A stretch of DNA of 64,000 bases, from the NCBI GenBank assembly GCA_902168245.1, contig CABHPA010000198.1:17300-81299 (forward strand). Reading direction: 5' to 3'. Below, in pieces: positions 55,109-63,756 of this stretch. The DNA comes from Candidatus Melainabacteria bacterium (GTDB lineage Bacteria; Cyanobacteriota; Vampirovibrionia; Vampirovibrionales; Vampirovibrionaceae). The notes under the pieces are model-generated. The model was not told the DNA's origin. It ran no database searches and saw nothing but the letters and a program-made list of their open reading frames with translations. Position numbers and translations under genes: made by a program. Within the stretch, counting starts at the first letter, position 1, and every line of letters begins with the position of its first letter.

Positions 55109-55975
55109 TTAACCAATACGCAGGGTCAGGCACTTGGATGAGCCGCCCGCTTTCAGGAACTCGCTGAGATCCACCTGCACCACCTTGAAACCACGCGCTT
55201 TCAGATCTGCCGCCAGTTGGGATGAACCCTGGTTAAAAATTACCGTATCGTTAATGTTCACGGCGTTGCAGGCAAAGCGGGCCGCCTCTTCGGGCGTAAC
55301 CGGAATCAGCTTGTCGGCAGGCACGTTGGCTTCCACCACGGCGCGGCCATATTCATCAAAGGCGTCCGGCGAGTAGATTAAATGTCCATCTGCCAGCGGG
55401 CATAGGCATACATCGATGTGATAATACCGGGGGTTAATCAATTCCATGGACAGCACGGGCAAATCGGTGGCCGCCGTCAGCAGGCTGTGCGAAGCGATAT
55501 CGGTGCGGGTTTTATAGCCCGCAAATACCCGATCCTGCCAGGTCAGCGCATCGCCCGCCCCTTCAAAAAAGATGTGATCGGGCATGCGCACCACATTAAA
55601 CCCTTGCTTTTCAAACCATTGGGCGCAAACCGGCTCTTCCGGGCGGCGTTCCGGATGTTTGTAATGGGCAATGACGGCGTTATTGTTATGAACAAAAGCC
55701 GCATTGGCGGTGAACACTAAATCCGGCAAGCCGTCTACCGGCTCCAACAGCTCCACATCAGCCCCTGCTTGCTCGGTAATAGCCTTGTACAGGTTTTCCC
55801 ACTGGCGTTTGGCCAATTCCTCATTGCAGGGCGAGGCTTCTTCCATCCAGGGATTAATGGCGTAGGCCACCGTAAAATAAGTGGGCGGGCACATTAAAAT
55901 GGTGGGTTTGCCCTTTTTGGAAAACGGCGTTTCCCCCACCGGGGAGACCCAATTTTTAGCGGAAATGGAACTCAT
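55109..55975 (-). CDS. Arginine dihydrolase-like (ArgZ/AgrE-type amidinotransferase fold)
   Basis: 288 residues of the guanidino-group-modifying superfamily: LMCPPTYF near the N-terminus, GLPDLVFTANAAFVHNN (the Asn in TANA, residue 91, corresponds to the Asn reported important in cyanobacterial ArgZ), FEGAGDAL, NPRYYHIDVCLCPL with the catalytic His, and the catalytic Cys at 282 in SSKCLTL. In cyanobacteria this domain turns arginine into ornithine, ammonia and CO2; a DDAH-like or deiminase role remains possible. The gene is 40 nt downstream of a LOR/SDH-domain gene that is fused to this domain in cyanobacteria. Confidence 0.8.
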   Translation of the reverse strand: MSSISAKNWVSPVGETPFSKKGKPTILMCPPTYFTVAYAINPWMEEASPCNEELAKRQWENLYKAITEQAGADVELLEPVDGLPDLVFTANAAFVHNNNAVIAHYKHPERRPEEPVCAQWFEKQGFNVVRMPDHIFFEGAGDALTWQDRVFAGYKTRTDIASHSLLTAATDLPVLSMELINPRYYHIDVCLCPLADGHLIYSPDAFDEYGRAVVEANVPADKLIPVTPEEAARFACNAVNINDTVIFNQGSSQLAADLKARGFKVVQVDLSEFLKAGGSSKCLTLRIG

Positions 55976-56015
55976 CTCGGCATCCCTCTTTCTAATGCTG
56001 CCTTTCTGCCACTGA

Positions 56016-56498
56016 CTACCATTGCAGGCCGTGGGTACCGCTCACCAGCACATCGCCCTTGCAAAGCTGGCTTACCGGGCGCATATGAGCCTGCCCCGAT
56101 TCCAGCACCAGTGTCCAGGCTCCGCCGTTTTCCACCGGCAGCCAACTTTCCAGGTGATGCACCCGCTGCGGCAATTTAACCGTGTAGGCGTTTGGGGACA
56201 ATACACCATCCTGTTCGCAGGTCAGAGTTTCCGGCTGATCCTGATCGCCCGGCACGGCCCCGTAAGGCGTAATAGCCTCCAGCAGTTTTGCCAGCACCTG
56301 ATGATCCGGGGCGATCAGGGTCATATTAATAGAGGAAATATCTTTTTTCAGGCTGCCCACCCGAATATCGTTCAGCCGATAATCCCCGCCCAATTGCTGC
56401 ACGGTGTCAATCACCTTGGACAAGGTCAGGGAGTCGATTAAATGTCCTTTTAACTCAACGGTAGTGGTTAACCCCACGGAACCCGACGCGCCACTCAT
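56016..56498 (-). CDS. LOR/SDH-type conserved domain protein (stand-alone)
   Basis: 160 residues. The start TTTVELKGHLIDSLTLSKVIDTVQQLGGDY and IRVGSLKKDISSINMTLIA fit the conserved N-terminal domain of LOR/SDH-family (TIGR00300-like) proteins. In cyanobacterial AgrE/ArgZ this domain follows the arginine dihydrolase domain and precedes ornithine cyclodeaminase. Here it is separate, lies upstream of the dihydrolase gene, and no cyclodeaminase part exists. GGAG stands 10 nt before the ATG. Confidence 0.75.
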   Translation of the reverse strand: MSGASGSVGLTTTVELKGHLIDSLTLSKVIDTVQQLGGDYRLNDIRVGSLKKDISSINMTLIAPDHQVLAKLLEAITPYGAVPGDQDQPETLTCEQDGVLSPNAYTVKLPQRVHHLESWLPVENGGAWTLVLESGQAHMRPVSQLCKGDVLVSGTHGLQW

Positions 56499-56617
56499 CT
56501 TTCAGAATCTCCTTTCAATCGCTCCCTTCACGGCATTCGTATTGTACGACATGCGTGAACCCCCATTGGGCCTCTTTATAACTAATGTACCCCAAATCAG
56601 GCCAAAAGGCAGCGGAT

Positions 56618-57022
56618 TCAGGAAACCACATCCAGCCGGTAATGATTCGGATCGGATGTATCCAGCTTCATTTTTTTACGGTTTAGCATTTTGAGAATCT
56701 GCTGACGATGCGGCTCCAGAAAGCCGCTGCGAATGCCCGGCATGCTGGAATCCGGTTCAATCTCCCGAAACAAGGCCCGCAATGCGGTTAATATTTTGTC
56801 TTTACTGCGCACACGCTTATCCACCAGCTTTGTTACAGCCAACGCCAGCGGATCATCCTGATGAATTTGCCCTAGCCCGCCAGGAGCGCATACAAACACA
56901 TTGGAAGACGTTGCTCCCAAGCGCGTCGCCAAGTGTTGATCGTGATAACTGGAATAAATATGAATCGAGTTCCGGTCTGACGCAACACCAACAGAACCAA
57001 ACCGCACAGCAGATATCGGCAT
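56618..57022 (-). CDS. Orphan protein of unknown function
   Basis: 134 residues, mixed alpha/beta in look, no membrane segment. VRFGSVGVASDRNSIHIYSS and NVFVCAPGGLGQIHQDDPL are its most distinctive parts, and the C-terminus is basic (RQQILKMLNRKKMKL). AAAGG precedes the ATG. It lies 119 nt upstream of the LOR/SDH-domain gene on the same strand. I recognise no family. Confidence 0.55.
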   Translation of the reverse strand: MPISAVRFGSVGVASDRNSIHIYSSYHDQHLATRLGATSSNVFVCAPGGLGQIHQDDPLALAVTKLVDKRVRSKDKILTALRALFREIEPDSSMPGIRSGFLEPHRQQILKMLNRKKMKLDTSDPNHYRLDVVS

Positions 57023-57487
57023 TTTCTAACCTTTTCTTTTTTTCTTTTCACTCTGATTGGATTGATATGAACCCATTGACTGCCATGAAAATATTACAAG
57101 GATAGAAACCAGTAAAGACTGTAAGTCCTTACCAAACGGCTCAGTTTAGAGCCTGGGTTTTCAAGAGCGACACCGGCTTTTGGCGCAAATCATCCACATG
57201 GACGATAGGGAATCTCGTCTAAATCAACCCATGGATCAAGTTTGCGGGGGAGATTTAAGAGGAAATATACGGAAGGTAGAGGACTCTGCCAGCCCGGTTC
57301 GTGCGGATAGCGGATGAAAAGCCCCAAACGAACCGATACCCTGAATAAGGAAAGCCCCCCAGCATGGGCGCTTCCCACGAAGGGTGCCCCCGGTTCTCCA
57401 TCCGGTTCATCCCCAATCCAGGGATTTCACCAGCGGGAAAGTTCATCAAGAGAGTGTGCCCAAGGGCATAGAGATAGGTAAAGCATC
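57023..57487. other. 465-bp gene-free region with RNA-like secondary structure
   Basis: No credible gene is seen on either strand. Many short inverted repeats occur: GGCTC/GAGCC near 57140-57155, an 8-bp pair CGGTTCGT (57295-57302) and ACGAACCG enclosing about 25 nt, and GCCC/GGGC and CCGG/CCGG pairs in the GC-rich part at 57350-57410. It is directly before the flagellar operon, so it may be a structured 5' leader or a separate RNA. It does not match a class I c-di-GMP riboswitch, tmRNA or SRP RNA as I know them. Confidence 0.35.
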
Positions 57488-58039
57488 GTGACCCTAGAGA
57501 ACCTGCAATCGACCCTGCAACGCATCGCGGAAATTCGCGGCCGCTTTGAAGCGCCGCCCGCCATGCCTGCCCAGCAGACTGCCGGGTTCGATTCCGCCTT
57601 GAATCAGGCGATGGGAGGCTACAATGCCGCGCCGCCCGCCCCGGAAGAGCTGGAAATGATGATTCAAAACCAGGCCAGCCAGCAAGGCGTGGATGCCAAC
57701 CTGCTGAAGGCGGTGATCAAGAACGAGTCCAATTTTAACCCCAAGGCGGTTTCCCCGGTGGGCGCACAAGGGCTAATGCAATTAATGCCCGGCACCGCCG
57801 CCGGACTGGGCGTAAAAAACAGCTTTAACCCCGCCCAAAATATTGAGGGCGGTGCCAAGTACCTGAAAAACCTGCTGCAAAAATACGAGCAATCCGTTCC
57901 CAAGGCGCTGGCCGCTTACAACGCCGGGCCGGGCGCGGTGGATAAATACAACGGGATTCCGCCGTACAAGGAAACCACCCAGTACGTGCAAAAGGTCATG
58001 AATTCTTACCAGGCGTACCAGAACGCCACAGGAGGCTAA
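57488..58039 (+). CDS. Lytic transglycosylase of the flagellar cluster
   Basis: 183 residues. The SLT domain (about 55-180) has the catalytic Glu in AVIKNESNFNPKAVSPVGAQ, then GLMQLMPGTA, GGAKYLKNLLQKY and ALAAYNAGPGAVDKYNGIPPY. It would open peptidoglycan for the growing rod. No signal peptide, so export through the flagellar apparatus is plausible. E. coli FlgJ has a rod-binding and a hydrolase domain; here the rod-binding part is separate at 62377. GTG start; 4 nt before flgF. Confidence 0.9.
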   Translation: MTLENLQSTLQRIAEIRGRFEAPPAMPAQQTAGFDSALNQAMGGYNAAPPAPEELEMMIQNQASQQGVDANLLKAVIKNESNFNPKAVSPVGAQGLMQLMPGTAAGLGVKNSFNPAQNIEGGAKYLKNLLQKYEQSVPKALAAYNAGPGAVDKYNGIPPYKETTQYVQKVMNSYQAYQNATGG

Positions 58040-58043
58040 GCCC

Positions 58044-58820
58044 ATGCTGAGAGGCTTATACACAGCCGCCGCCGGTATGCTGGCCGCCACAACCGCCACC
58101 GACACCTTGGCCAGCAACCTGGCCAACGTGAACACCGTGGGCTTTAAAGGCGACAAGCTGAACTTCCAGAATTTTCCCCAAATGCTGATTAACAAGATGA
58201 CCAACCAGGAACAAAGCCAGATTGGCAGCATTATGACCGGCAGCCAGGTGTACCAGAGTTTTGTGAACTTCGCGCCAGGCGCCATTCACGAAACCGGTAA
58301 CACCTTCGATCTGGCCCTGCACGGCGATGGATTCTTCACCGTGAAGTCCGCCACCGACGGCAAAACCTACTACACCCGCGCCGGTAACTTTACCGTCGAC
58401 GCGCAAGGCTTTTTAAGCACCGTCAACGGCGATTACGTGCAGGGCAAGTTGGGCAACATCCAGATGAACCTGGACAACGCCCCGTTTGTCATCAACCCGC
58501 AAGGCGTCATTACCGGCAACGGCAAACAAATTGACCAACTGGCGGTGGCTCGCTTCGCGGACAACCAAACCCTGCAAAAAGTAACCGACAACCTGTACCA
58601 AACCACCGCCACCAGCCAGCTTTTACCGCCAACCCAAACCGGCCAGGCGCTCAGCTACAAAATCCAGCAGGGCGGGCTGGAAGACTCCAACATCAACCCG
58701 GTCGCGGAACTGGTGAACAACATCCAGGGAATGCGCCTTTACGAAGCCCTTCAGAAAAACATCCACATGCAGAACGACGCACTCGGAAAAGCCGTTAACG
58801 ACGTTGGCCGAGTGAAATAA
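58044..58820 (+). CDS. flgF: Flagellar basal-body rod protein FlgF
   Basis: 258 residues. N-terminal MLRGLYTAAAGMLAATTATDTLASNLANVNTVGFK and the C-terminal VAELVNNIQGMRLYEALQKNIHMQND helix form the rod-protein coiled coil; central DLALHGDGFFTV is shared by rod and hook proteins. Called FlgF rather than FlgG since the next gene is a better FlgG. AGGAGG upstream. Confidence 0.88.
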   Translation: MLRGLYTAAAGMLAATTATDTLASNLANVNTVGFKGDKLNFQNFPQMLINKMTNQEQSQIGSIMTGSQVYQSFVNFAPGAIHETGNTFDLALHGDGFFTVKSATDGKTYYTRAGNFTVDAQGFLSTVNGDYVQGKLGNIQMNLDNAPFVINPQGVITGNGKQIDQLAVARFADNQTLQKVTDNLYQTTATSQLLPPTQTGQALSYKIQQGGLEDSNINPVAELVNNIQGMRLYEALQKNIHMQNDALGKAVNDVGRVK

Positions 58821-58850
58821 ACCTGAACCATCCAGCAATCGGAGGCCCTT

Positions 58851-59642
58851 ATGCTGAGAGCACTCTACACGGCAGCAACCGGATCGCAGAGCCAACAGTT
58901 CAATATCGATGTCATCGCCAACAACGTGGCCAACGTGAACACCACCGGCTACAAAAAGGCCCGCGCGGAATTCGAGGATCTGATGAGCCAGACCTACTCT
59001 ACCGCCGGAACCATCGGAGACCAAGGCACCACAGACCCGGTGGGCGTTCAGGTAGGGCTTGGGGTGCAAATTTCCGCCACCCAGAGAATTTTCCTGCCCG
59101 GCTCCATCCAGCAAACCGGCAACCCCCTGGATCTCGCCATCCAGGGCGACGGATTTTACCAGGTGCAAACCGATAGCGGCCTGCTGGGCTACACCCGCGA
59201 CGGCGGCTTCAAGCGCGACGCCAACGGGACGATGGTGACATCCGACGGATACCCGGTGCAACCCAACATTACCATTCCCAGCGACGCCACCGATATCATC
59301 GTGGGCCTCAACGGAACCATTTCGGTTCGCCAGGCGGGTTCCAGCACGTTAAACCAGGTAGGCCAGCTCCAGTTGGTTCGCTTCGCCAACCCTGCCGGTC
59401 TGGAAAGCATCGGCCGCAACCTGTTTCAGGAAACCCCCGCTTCCGGCTCCCCGGTGCAAGGCACAGCCGGACAAGGGGATTTCTCCAAGACCACCATTAC
59501 CCAAGGCTATCTGGAAGGCTCCAACGTGCAAATCGTGGAAGAGCTGATCAACCTGATTACCGCCCAGCGCGCCTTTGAAGCCAACTCCAAGGTCATCCAG
59601 GCTTCCGACGAATTGCTGAAAACCGCCAATAACACCGTATAA
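58851..59642 (+). CDS. flgG: Flagellar distal rod protein FlgG
   Basis: 263 residues, near the 260 of E. coli FlgG. MLRALYTAATGSQSQQFNIDVIANNVANVNTTGYKKARAEFEDLM, IQGDGFYQV, YTRDGGFKRD and LEGSNVQIVEELINLITAQRAFEANSKVIQ are classic. RBS GGAGG. Confidence 0.96.
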   Translation: MLRALYTAATGSQSQQFNIDVIANNVANVNTTGYKKARAEFEDLMSQTYSTAGTIGDQGTTDPVGVQVGLGVQISATQRIFLPGSIQQTGNPLDLAIQGDGFYQVQTDSGLLGYTRDGGFKRDANGTMVTSDGYPVQPNITIPSDATDIIVGLNGTISVRQAGSSTLNQVGQLQLVRFANPAGLESIGRNLFQETPASGSPVQGTAGQGDFSKTTITQGYLEGSNVQIVEELINLITAQRAFEANSKVIQASDELLKTANNTV

Positions 59643-59659
59643 CCGCCCGAAAGGATTGT

Positions 59660-60427
59660 ATGAAGCCATTGCGCCCTAACTTTCATAACCTGAGTCTCTT
59701 GCTCGCCGGAGCAGCCCTGCTCTGCGGCAACCTGTGGGGTGCAAGCCAGGCCGCCCAAATTACGGAAGCCCTGATTCGGGATAAAGTAACCGCCCACGTG
59801 CAGGATAAAATCCAGACCCTGGTTTCCCCGGAAGATCGCAAGTACGTGCGCGTACAAGTGATGAAGGTGCCTGCCGCCCCGTTTGATTTCCCCGCCGCCA
59901 AAACCGCCCAGGACATCAAAATCTCCACCGAGTCCCCCTTGGGCGGCATGTATTCCGAACGCTCCGTGGTGCGGGTGCAGATGAACGCGGCGGATGGCGG
60001 CAGCCGGGAAATCGGCGTACCGGTGCAAATCGTGATTCAAAAGCCGGTATGGGTGGTGAAAAGCCCGATTAACGCCAACGAGCCGATCAGCCCCATAAGC
60101 CTGTCGTTGCAAACCCGCGACGTAAGCCACGGTTATGGTTTTGCGGTGGGTCAGGAAAGAAACCTGAACACCTATGTAGCGCGGGTCAGCATGCGCCCCG
60201 GCGAAATTCTGGACGCCCGCAAGCTGGTGATTCCGCCGGATGTGACCTGCAACGACACGGTGCAAATCCTGATTACCAACGACAACGGCATGACCATTAC
60301 CGTTCCCGGCATCGCCCTGTCCAACGGCAAAATCGGCGAGATGATCCGGGTACGCCAGTCGGTTTACGAACGCAAGTACTACAGCGCCAAAGTCATCGAT
60401 AAAAACCAGGTACAGGTGGAAATTTAA
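59660..60427 (+). CDS. flgA: FlgA, P-ring assembly chaperone
   Basis: 255 residues. A signal peptide (LSLLLAGAALLCGNLWGASQA) exports it to the periplasm. The C-terminal SAF-like part shows VSMRPGEILDARKLVIPPDVTCNDTVQIL and GIALSNGKIGEMIRVRQ, typical for FlgA, which helps FlgI polymerise. Lies 17 nt after flgG. Confidence 0.88.
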   Translation: MKPLRPNFHNLSLLLAGAALLCGNLWGASQAAQITEALIRDKVTAHVQDKIQTLVSPEDRKYVRVQVMKVPAAPFDFPAAKTAQDIKISTESPLGGMYSERSVVRVQMNAADGGSREIGVPVQIVIQKPVWVVKSPINANEPISPISLSLQTRDVSHGYGFAVGQERNLNTYVARVSMRPGEILDARKLVIPPDVTCNDTVQILITNDNGMTITVPGIALSNGKIGEMIRVRQSVYERKYYSAKVIDKNQVQVEI

Positions 60428-60484
60428 CCCGGATCCTCAACAGGCAAAACGGTTCAGAGAGAGTACACATCAGGGAGTCAAAAA

Positions 60485-61192
60485 ATGAAAGAAAGCAAGC
60501 CAACCAGCAAAACGTTCCGTGTGTGGGTCGCCTGCGCGCTTTTCTCCCTGATTGTGGCCCATGAGGCGCAATTAATGGAAGCGGAAGCCGAATCCCTGTT
60601 TCGGGCCAGCACCACTTACGACGCGCAGGCACCGTTAAAGCCCCGCTCGCTGTTTACGCCGCCCATTTCCCGCGAGGTCGGCGATATGGTGACGATTACC
60701 ATCAGCGAAACCGTGGCCCAAAACATCACCTCCGAACTCAAGATTACCCGCACCCAGAATATCAACCAGAACGGCAGCAGCCTGTTCAACCACATGCTGG
60801 GCTTTATGCTGGGCAAGCTGCCTTTTAACACCGGCGGAATCCAGAAAACCCTGGAAGCCCCCTCTTTCGACGGGCTGAATAATGCCAGCAACTTAGGCAG
60901 CAAGGCCGAAAGCAAACGCAACACCACGCTGACCAACAGCATTACCTGCCAAGTAGTGCAAGTGCTGCCCAACGGCGACCTGATGGTGCAAGGCCAAAAA
61001 ACCCTGGAATCCAGCAAGGAGCGCGCCGATTTAATCGTCAGCGGCATTGTGAAGCCCTACTACCTGGATCGCTATAACCAGATCCCGTCTTCCCGCGTGG
61101 GCAATCTCCAGATGGTTCAGGGCGGCAAGGGCGTCATCAGCCGTCAGCAGAACGACGGTATCGCCAACAAGATTTACCAGTTCTTTAACTAG
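60485..61192 (+). CDS. flgH: Flagellar L-ring protein FlgH
   Basis: 235 residues. SLFTPPISREVGDMVTITISETV, then a central region, NSITCQVVQVLPNGDLMVQGQKTLESSKERADLIVSGIV and SSRVGNLQMV are FlgH blocks. The N-terminal hydrophobic segment (VWVACALFSLIVA) contains a Cys but no lipobox, whereas FlgH is normally a lipoprotein. FlgH forms the outer-membrane bushing. Confidence 0.92.
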   Translation: MKESKPTSKTFRVWVACALFSLIVAHEAQLMEAEAESLFRASTTYDAQAPLKPRSLFTPPISREVGDMVTITISETVAQNITSELKITRTQNINQNGSSLFNHMLGFMLGKLPFNTGGIQKTLEAPSFDGLNNASNLGSKAESKRNTTLTNSITCQVVQVLPNGDLMVQGQKTLESSKERADLIVSGIVKPYYLDRYNQIPSSRVGNLQMVQGGKGVISRQQNDGIANKIYQFFN

Positions 61193-61210
61193 CAGGGAGC
61201 CAGGCACCAG

Positions 61211-62344
61211 ATGATCGCATTGTTTCAAGCCTCTCAAAAAGCCATCGCCAGCGCCTTGCTGATCGCCTGCCTTTCCTGGCTGGTGGGGCCGGTTTCTCTG
61301 GCGCAGGCAGCCAAATTGCGGGTGAAAGACATTGCCCACGTCAAAGGCGTTCGCAATAACCAACTGGTCGGTTACGGGCTGGTGGTGGGCCTCAGCAAAA
61401 CCGGCGACAAAAGCCGCTCCACCCAAACCAGCACCGCCAACCTCATCAACAACTTTAACGGCCGCCTGAACAACGACAACGACGTGCGCCCCACCAACAC
61501 CGCCGCCGTCATCGTCACGGCGCTGGTGCCGCCCTTCGCCAAGGAAGGCGACCCGCTGGACGTGGTAGTTTCCTCTATGGCCGACGCCTCCAGCCTGGAA
61601 GGCGGCGTGTTGATCAGCACCGAACTGCGCGCCCCCAACGGCGAGATTGTGGCGCTGGCCCAAGGCCCGCTGTCCACCGGCGGCACCTCGGTGAGCGCGG
61701 GTGGATCTTCCAAAAGAACCGCCATTACTACCTCCGCCCGGATTCCCGGCGGCGCCATTATGGAACGCGAAATCCACACCGAAATCGGCGATGAGGGCAG
61801 CATGGATCTGGTGCTGGATCGCACGGACTTTACCCTGGCCAGCCGCGTGGCGGAAGCCGTCACCAAAAGCGCAGGCCCGGCCCGCGCCATTGATGGCAGC
61901 ACCATTCGGGTTATCTTCCCCGATCAGTACGTGGACAATCGGGTAGCCTTCCTTTCCAAGGTGGAAAACGTGACCGTGGAAGCCACCGAAGAAATCGCCA
62001 AAGTGGTGGTGAACGAACGCACCGGAACCATTGTGATTGGCAACAACGTAAAACTGCTACCTGCGGCTGTCGCTCACGGCGGCATTACGGTGAGCGTGAG
62101 TACCACCAACAGCGTTTCCCAGCCCAACAGCCTGAGCCAGGGCGGGCAAACCGTGGGCGTCACCAACAGCAAAATCGACATCACCAAAACAAAGGGCAGC
62201 CTGGTGCAACTTGGCCCCAACGCCACCCTGCAAGATTTGGTGGCCGCTTTAAACGCCCTGGGCGTGACCCCCAGCGATTTAATCTCCGTGCTGCAAGCCT
62301 TAAAAGCTGCTGGCAGCCTGGAAGCCACCCTGGAAATTATCTAG
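61211..62344 (+). CDS. flgI: Flagellar P-ring protein FlgI
   Basis: 377 residues. A signal peptide (LLIACLSWLVGPVSLAQA) is followed by LRVKDIAHVKGVRNNQLVGYGLVVGL, TSTANLINNF, RPTNTAAVIVTALVPPFAKEGDPLDVVVSSMADASSLEGGVLI and the C-terminal TLQDLVAALNALGVTPSDLISVLQALKAAG. It forms the periplasmic ring around the rod. Lies 18 nt after flgH. Confidence 0.97.
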   Translation: MIALFQASQKAIASALLIACLSWLVGPVSLAQAAKLRVKDIAHVKGVRNNQLVGYGLVVGLSKTGDKSRSTQTSTANLINNFNGRLNNDNDVRPTNTAAVIVTALVPPFAKEGDPLDVVVSSMADASSLEGGVLISTELRAPNGEIVALAQGPLSTGGTSVSAGGSSKRTAITTSARIPGGAIMEREIHTEIGDEGSMDLVLDRTDFTLASRVAEAVTKSAGPARAIDGSTIRVIFPDQYVDNRVAFLSKVENVTVEATEEIAKVVVNERTGTIVIGNNVKLLPAAVAHGGITVSVSTTNSVSQPNSLSQGGQTVGVTNSKIDITKTKGSLVQLGPNATLQDLVAALNALGVTPSDLISVLQALKAAGSLEATLEII

Positions 62345-62376
62345 ATTTACCCCCCCCATAAAACAGGACGAGTGAG

Positions 62377-62811
62377 ATGAACCCAATGGACACCAGCATG
62401 CAACCCGGCAACCTGCAATGGCAGGGGCAGGCTGAAGCGTCCAAATTGCAACAGTTGCAGAGCCAGTACCTGCACCCCGGCAACGCAGACCAGAAGAAAC
62501 TGAAAAAAGCGGCCCAGGAATTCGAAGGCATCTTCGTTCAGCAAATGTTGGAAGCGATGGACAAGACCGTGGATCGCGAAAACAGCATTTTAGGCGGCGG
62601 CAGCGCCGAGCAGTATTTCCGCAGCATGATGAACCAGGAAGTCGCCAAATCCATGACCAGCGGCCCTGGCGGCAGCGGCTTCGGGCTGGCGGAAACCATC
62701 TATCGCCAAATGTCGCAAAGCGTTAAAACGGATGCAAACCAGGCCACCAGTGGAATTCAAGGACAAACCGGCGTTCAGGGACAAGGGAAAACAGGTGAGG
62801 TGAAATTCTAA
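62377..62811 (+). CDS. flgJ: FlgJ-like rod-binding protein (no muramidase domain)
   Basis: 144 residues equal to the N-terminal half of E. coli FlgJ: LKKAAQEFEGIFVQQMLEAMDK, EQYFRSMMNQEVAKSMTS, GFGLAETIYRQM. It caps the growing rod. The hydrolase half is missing; the transglycosylase at 57488 likely replaces it. Its stop overlaps the next start by 1 nt. Confidence 0.88.
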   Translation: MNPMDTSMQPGNLQWQGQAEASKLQQLQSQYLHPGNADQKKLKKAAQEFEGIFVQQMLEAMDKTVDRENSILGGGSAEQYFRSMMNQEVAKSMTSGPGGSGFGLAETIYRQMSQSVKTDANQATSGIQGQTGVQGQGKTGEVKF

Positions 62812-63119
62812 TGCGCATTGAATCCGGCACCCAATCCATCCAGATGCTCAAGGCCCAGCAGGCATGGGAAGCCCGTCGTTCGGCCAAAACAGCCCCAGCC
62901 GCCGAACAGGTTCAAACCGCCAGCCCGGCGATTGAAATTGCCAAACCGGCGCTCGATTCCACCCCGGCTACCGGCCAAACCCTGTCTCCCCAGTGGAGCC
63001 GCAAGGTGCAGGACATTCAACAGATGGCCCAAAAAGCGGGATTTATGGGCGTAAGCGAACAAGACATCCGTCGCGCATACACCCAGGGCGAAAGCCTGTT
63101 TGCGGACTACCGGGTATAA
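62811..63119 (+). CDS. Small flagellar-operon protein, FlgM candidate
   Basis: 102 residues. An Ala/Pro/Thr-rich, probably disordered N-terminal half precedes a helical C-terminus (VQDIQQMAQKAGFMGVSEQD, then RRAYTQGESLFADYRV). Position between flgJ and flgN is where flgM often lies, and the disordered-then-helical plan fits an anti-sigma28 factor, but sequence similarity to FlgM is too weak for me to assign it. Confidence 0.55.
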   Translation: MRIESGTQSIQMLKAQQAWEARRSAKTAPAAEQVQTASPAIEIAKPALDSTPATGQTLSPQWSRKVQDIQQMAQKAGFMGVSEQDIRRAYTQGESLFADYRV

Positions 63120-63134
63120 AGGAGAACCGACCTG

Positions 63135-63680
63135 ATGACCACAGAAAACCCCAATACCGCTTCCCTCCAGATTGGCAACGAACAACTGAACCTGCTGCAT
63201 GGCATTCTGGCGGAAGAGATTTACCAATACGAGGCCGTTTCGGAAAGGCTGACCCATAAAAGCCAGGTGCTTGCAGCTAATAAGCCCAAGCAACTGGCCC
63301 AACTCGATCGCGAGTTGTTGGCGCTGAGCCGCAAGGCCACCCAACTGGAACAGGAACGCCAGCGAACCATGGCCAAAATGGGCTGCCCCAACTGGAGCTT
63401 AACCGAACTAATCGCCCACCTTCCGCCCCAACAGGCGTCCCGGTTTACGCAGAGCCGTGAGCGCCTGCGCCAGGCCGTTAAAAATACCGCCGCCCTGAAC
63501 CGGGACAACCGGGATTTGCTGGATTTATCGCTGAAGTGGATTCAGGAAACCGTGGACATCATCTCCAGCGCCCTAGCCCCAGAAGGAGCTTCCTACACGG
63601 CGCAAGGCGGGAAAAACACCCCCCATAACACCAGTAAGGCAGCCTCGCCGCTACAATCGACCATCAGTCACTCCGCGTAG
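63135..63680 (+). CDS. flgN: Flagellar export chaperone FlgN
   Basis: 181 residues, largely helical coiled coil (LLHGILAEEIYQYEAVSERL, ELLALSRKATQLEQERQRTM) with the later RDLLDLSLKWIQETVDII segment. FlgN escorts FlgK and FlgL to the export gate, and flgK is the next gene. AAAGGAG precedes the ATG. Confidence 0.85.
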   Translation: MTTENPNTASLQIGNEQLNLLHGILAEEIYQYEAVSERLTHKSQVLAANKPKQLAQLDRELLALSRKATQLEQERQRTMAKMGCPNWSLTELIAHLPPQQASRFTQSRERLRQAVKNTAALNRDNRDLLDLSLKWIQETVDIISSALAPEGASYTAQGGKNTPHNTSKAASPLQSTISHSA

Positions 63681-63756
63681 GTTCATCATCCGGCATCGGC
63701 TGCCAACACCATCGGGAAAGTGAAAAGGGACACCCTCCCTCAAGAGAGGCCAACTT

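Noticed and set aside
57190..57449. Two overlapping minus-strand frames of 62 and 64 codons
   Set aside because: They overlap in different frames, have no ribosome-binding site or known motif, and sit in a region rich in inverted repeats better read as RNA.
57023..57487. Idea that this region is RNase P RNA, tmRNA, SRP RNA or a group II intron end
   Set aside because: A few short strings look similar (GGAAAG, GAACCG), but the conserved cores of those RNAs are not present in the expected order.
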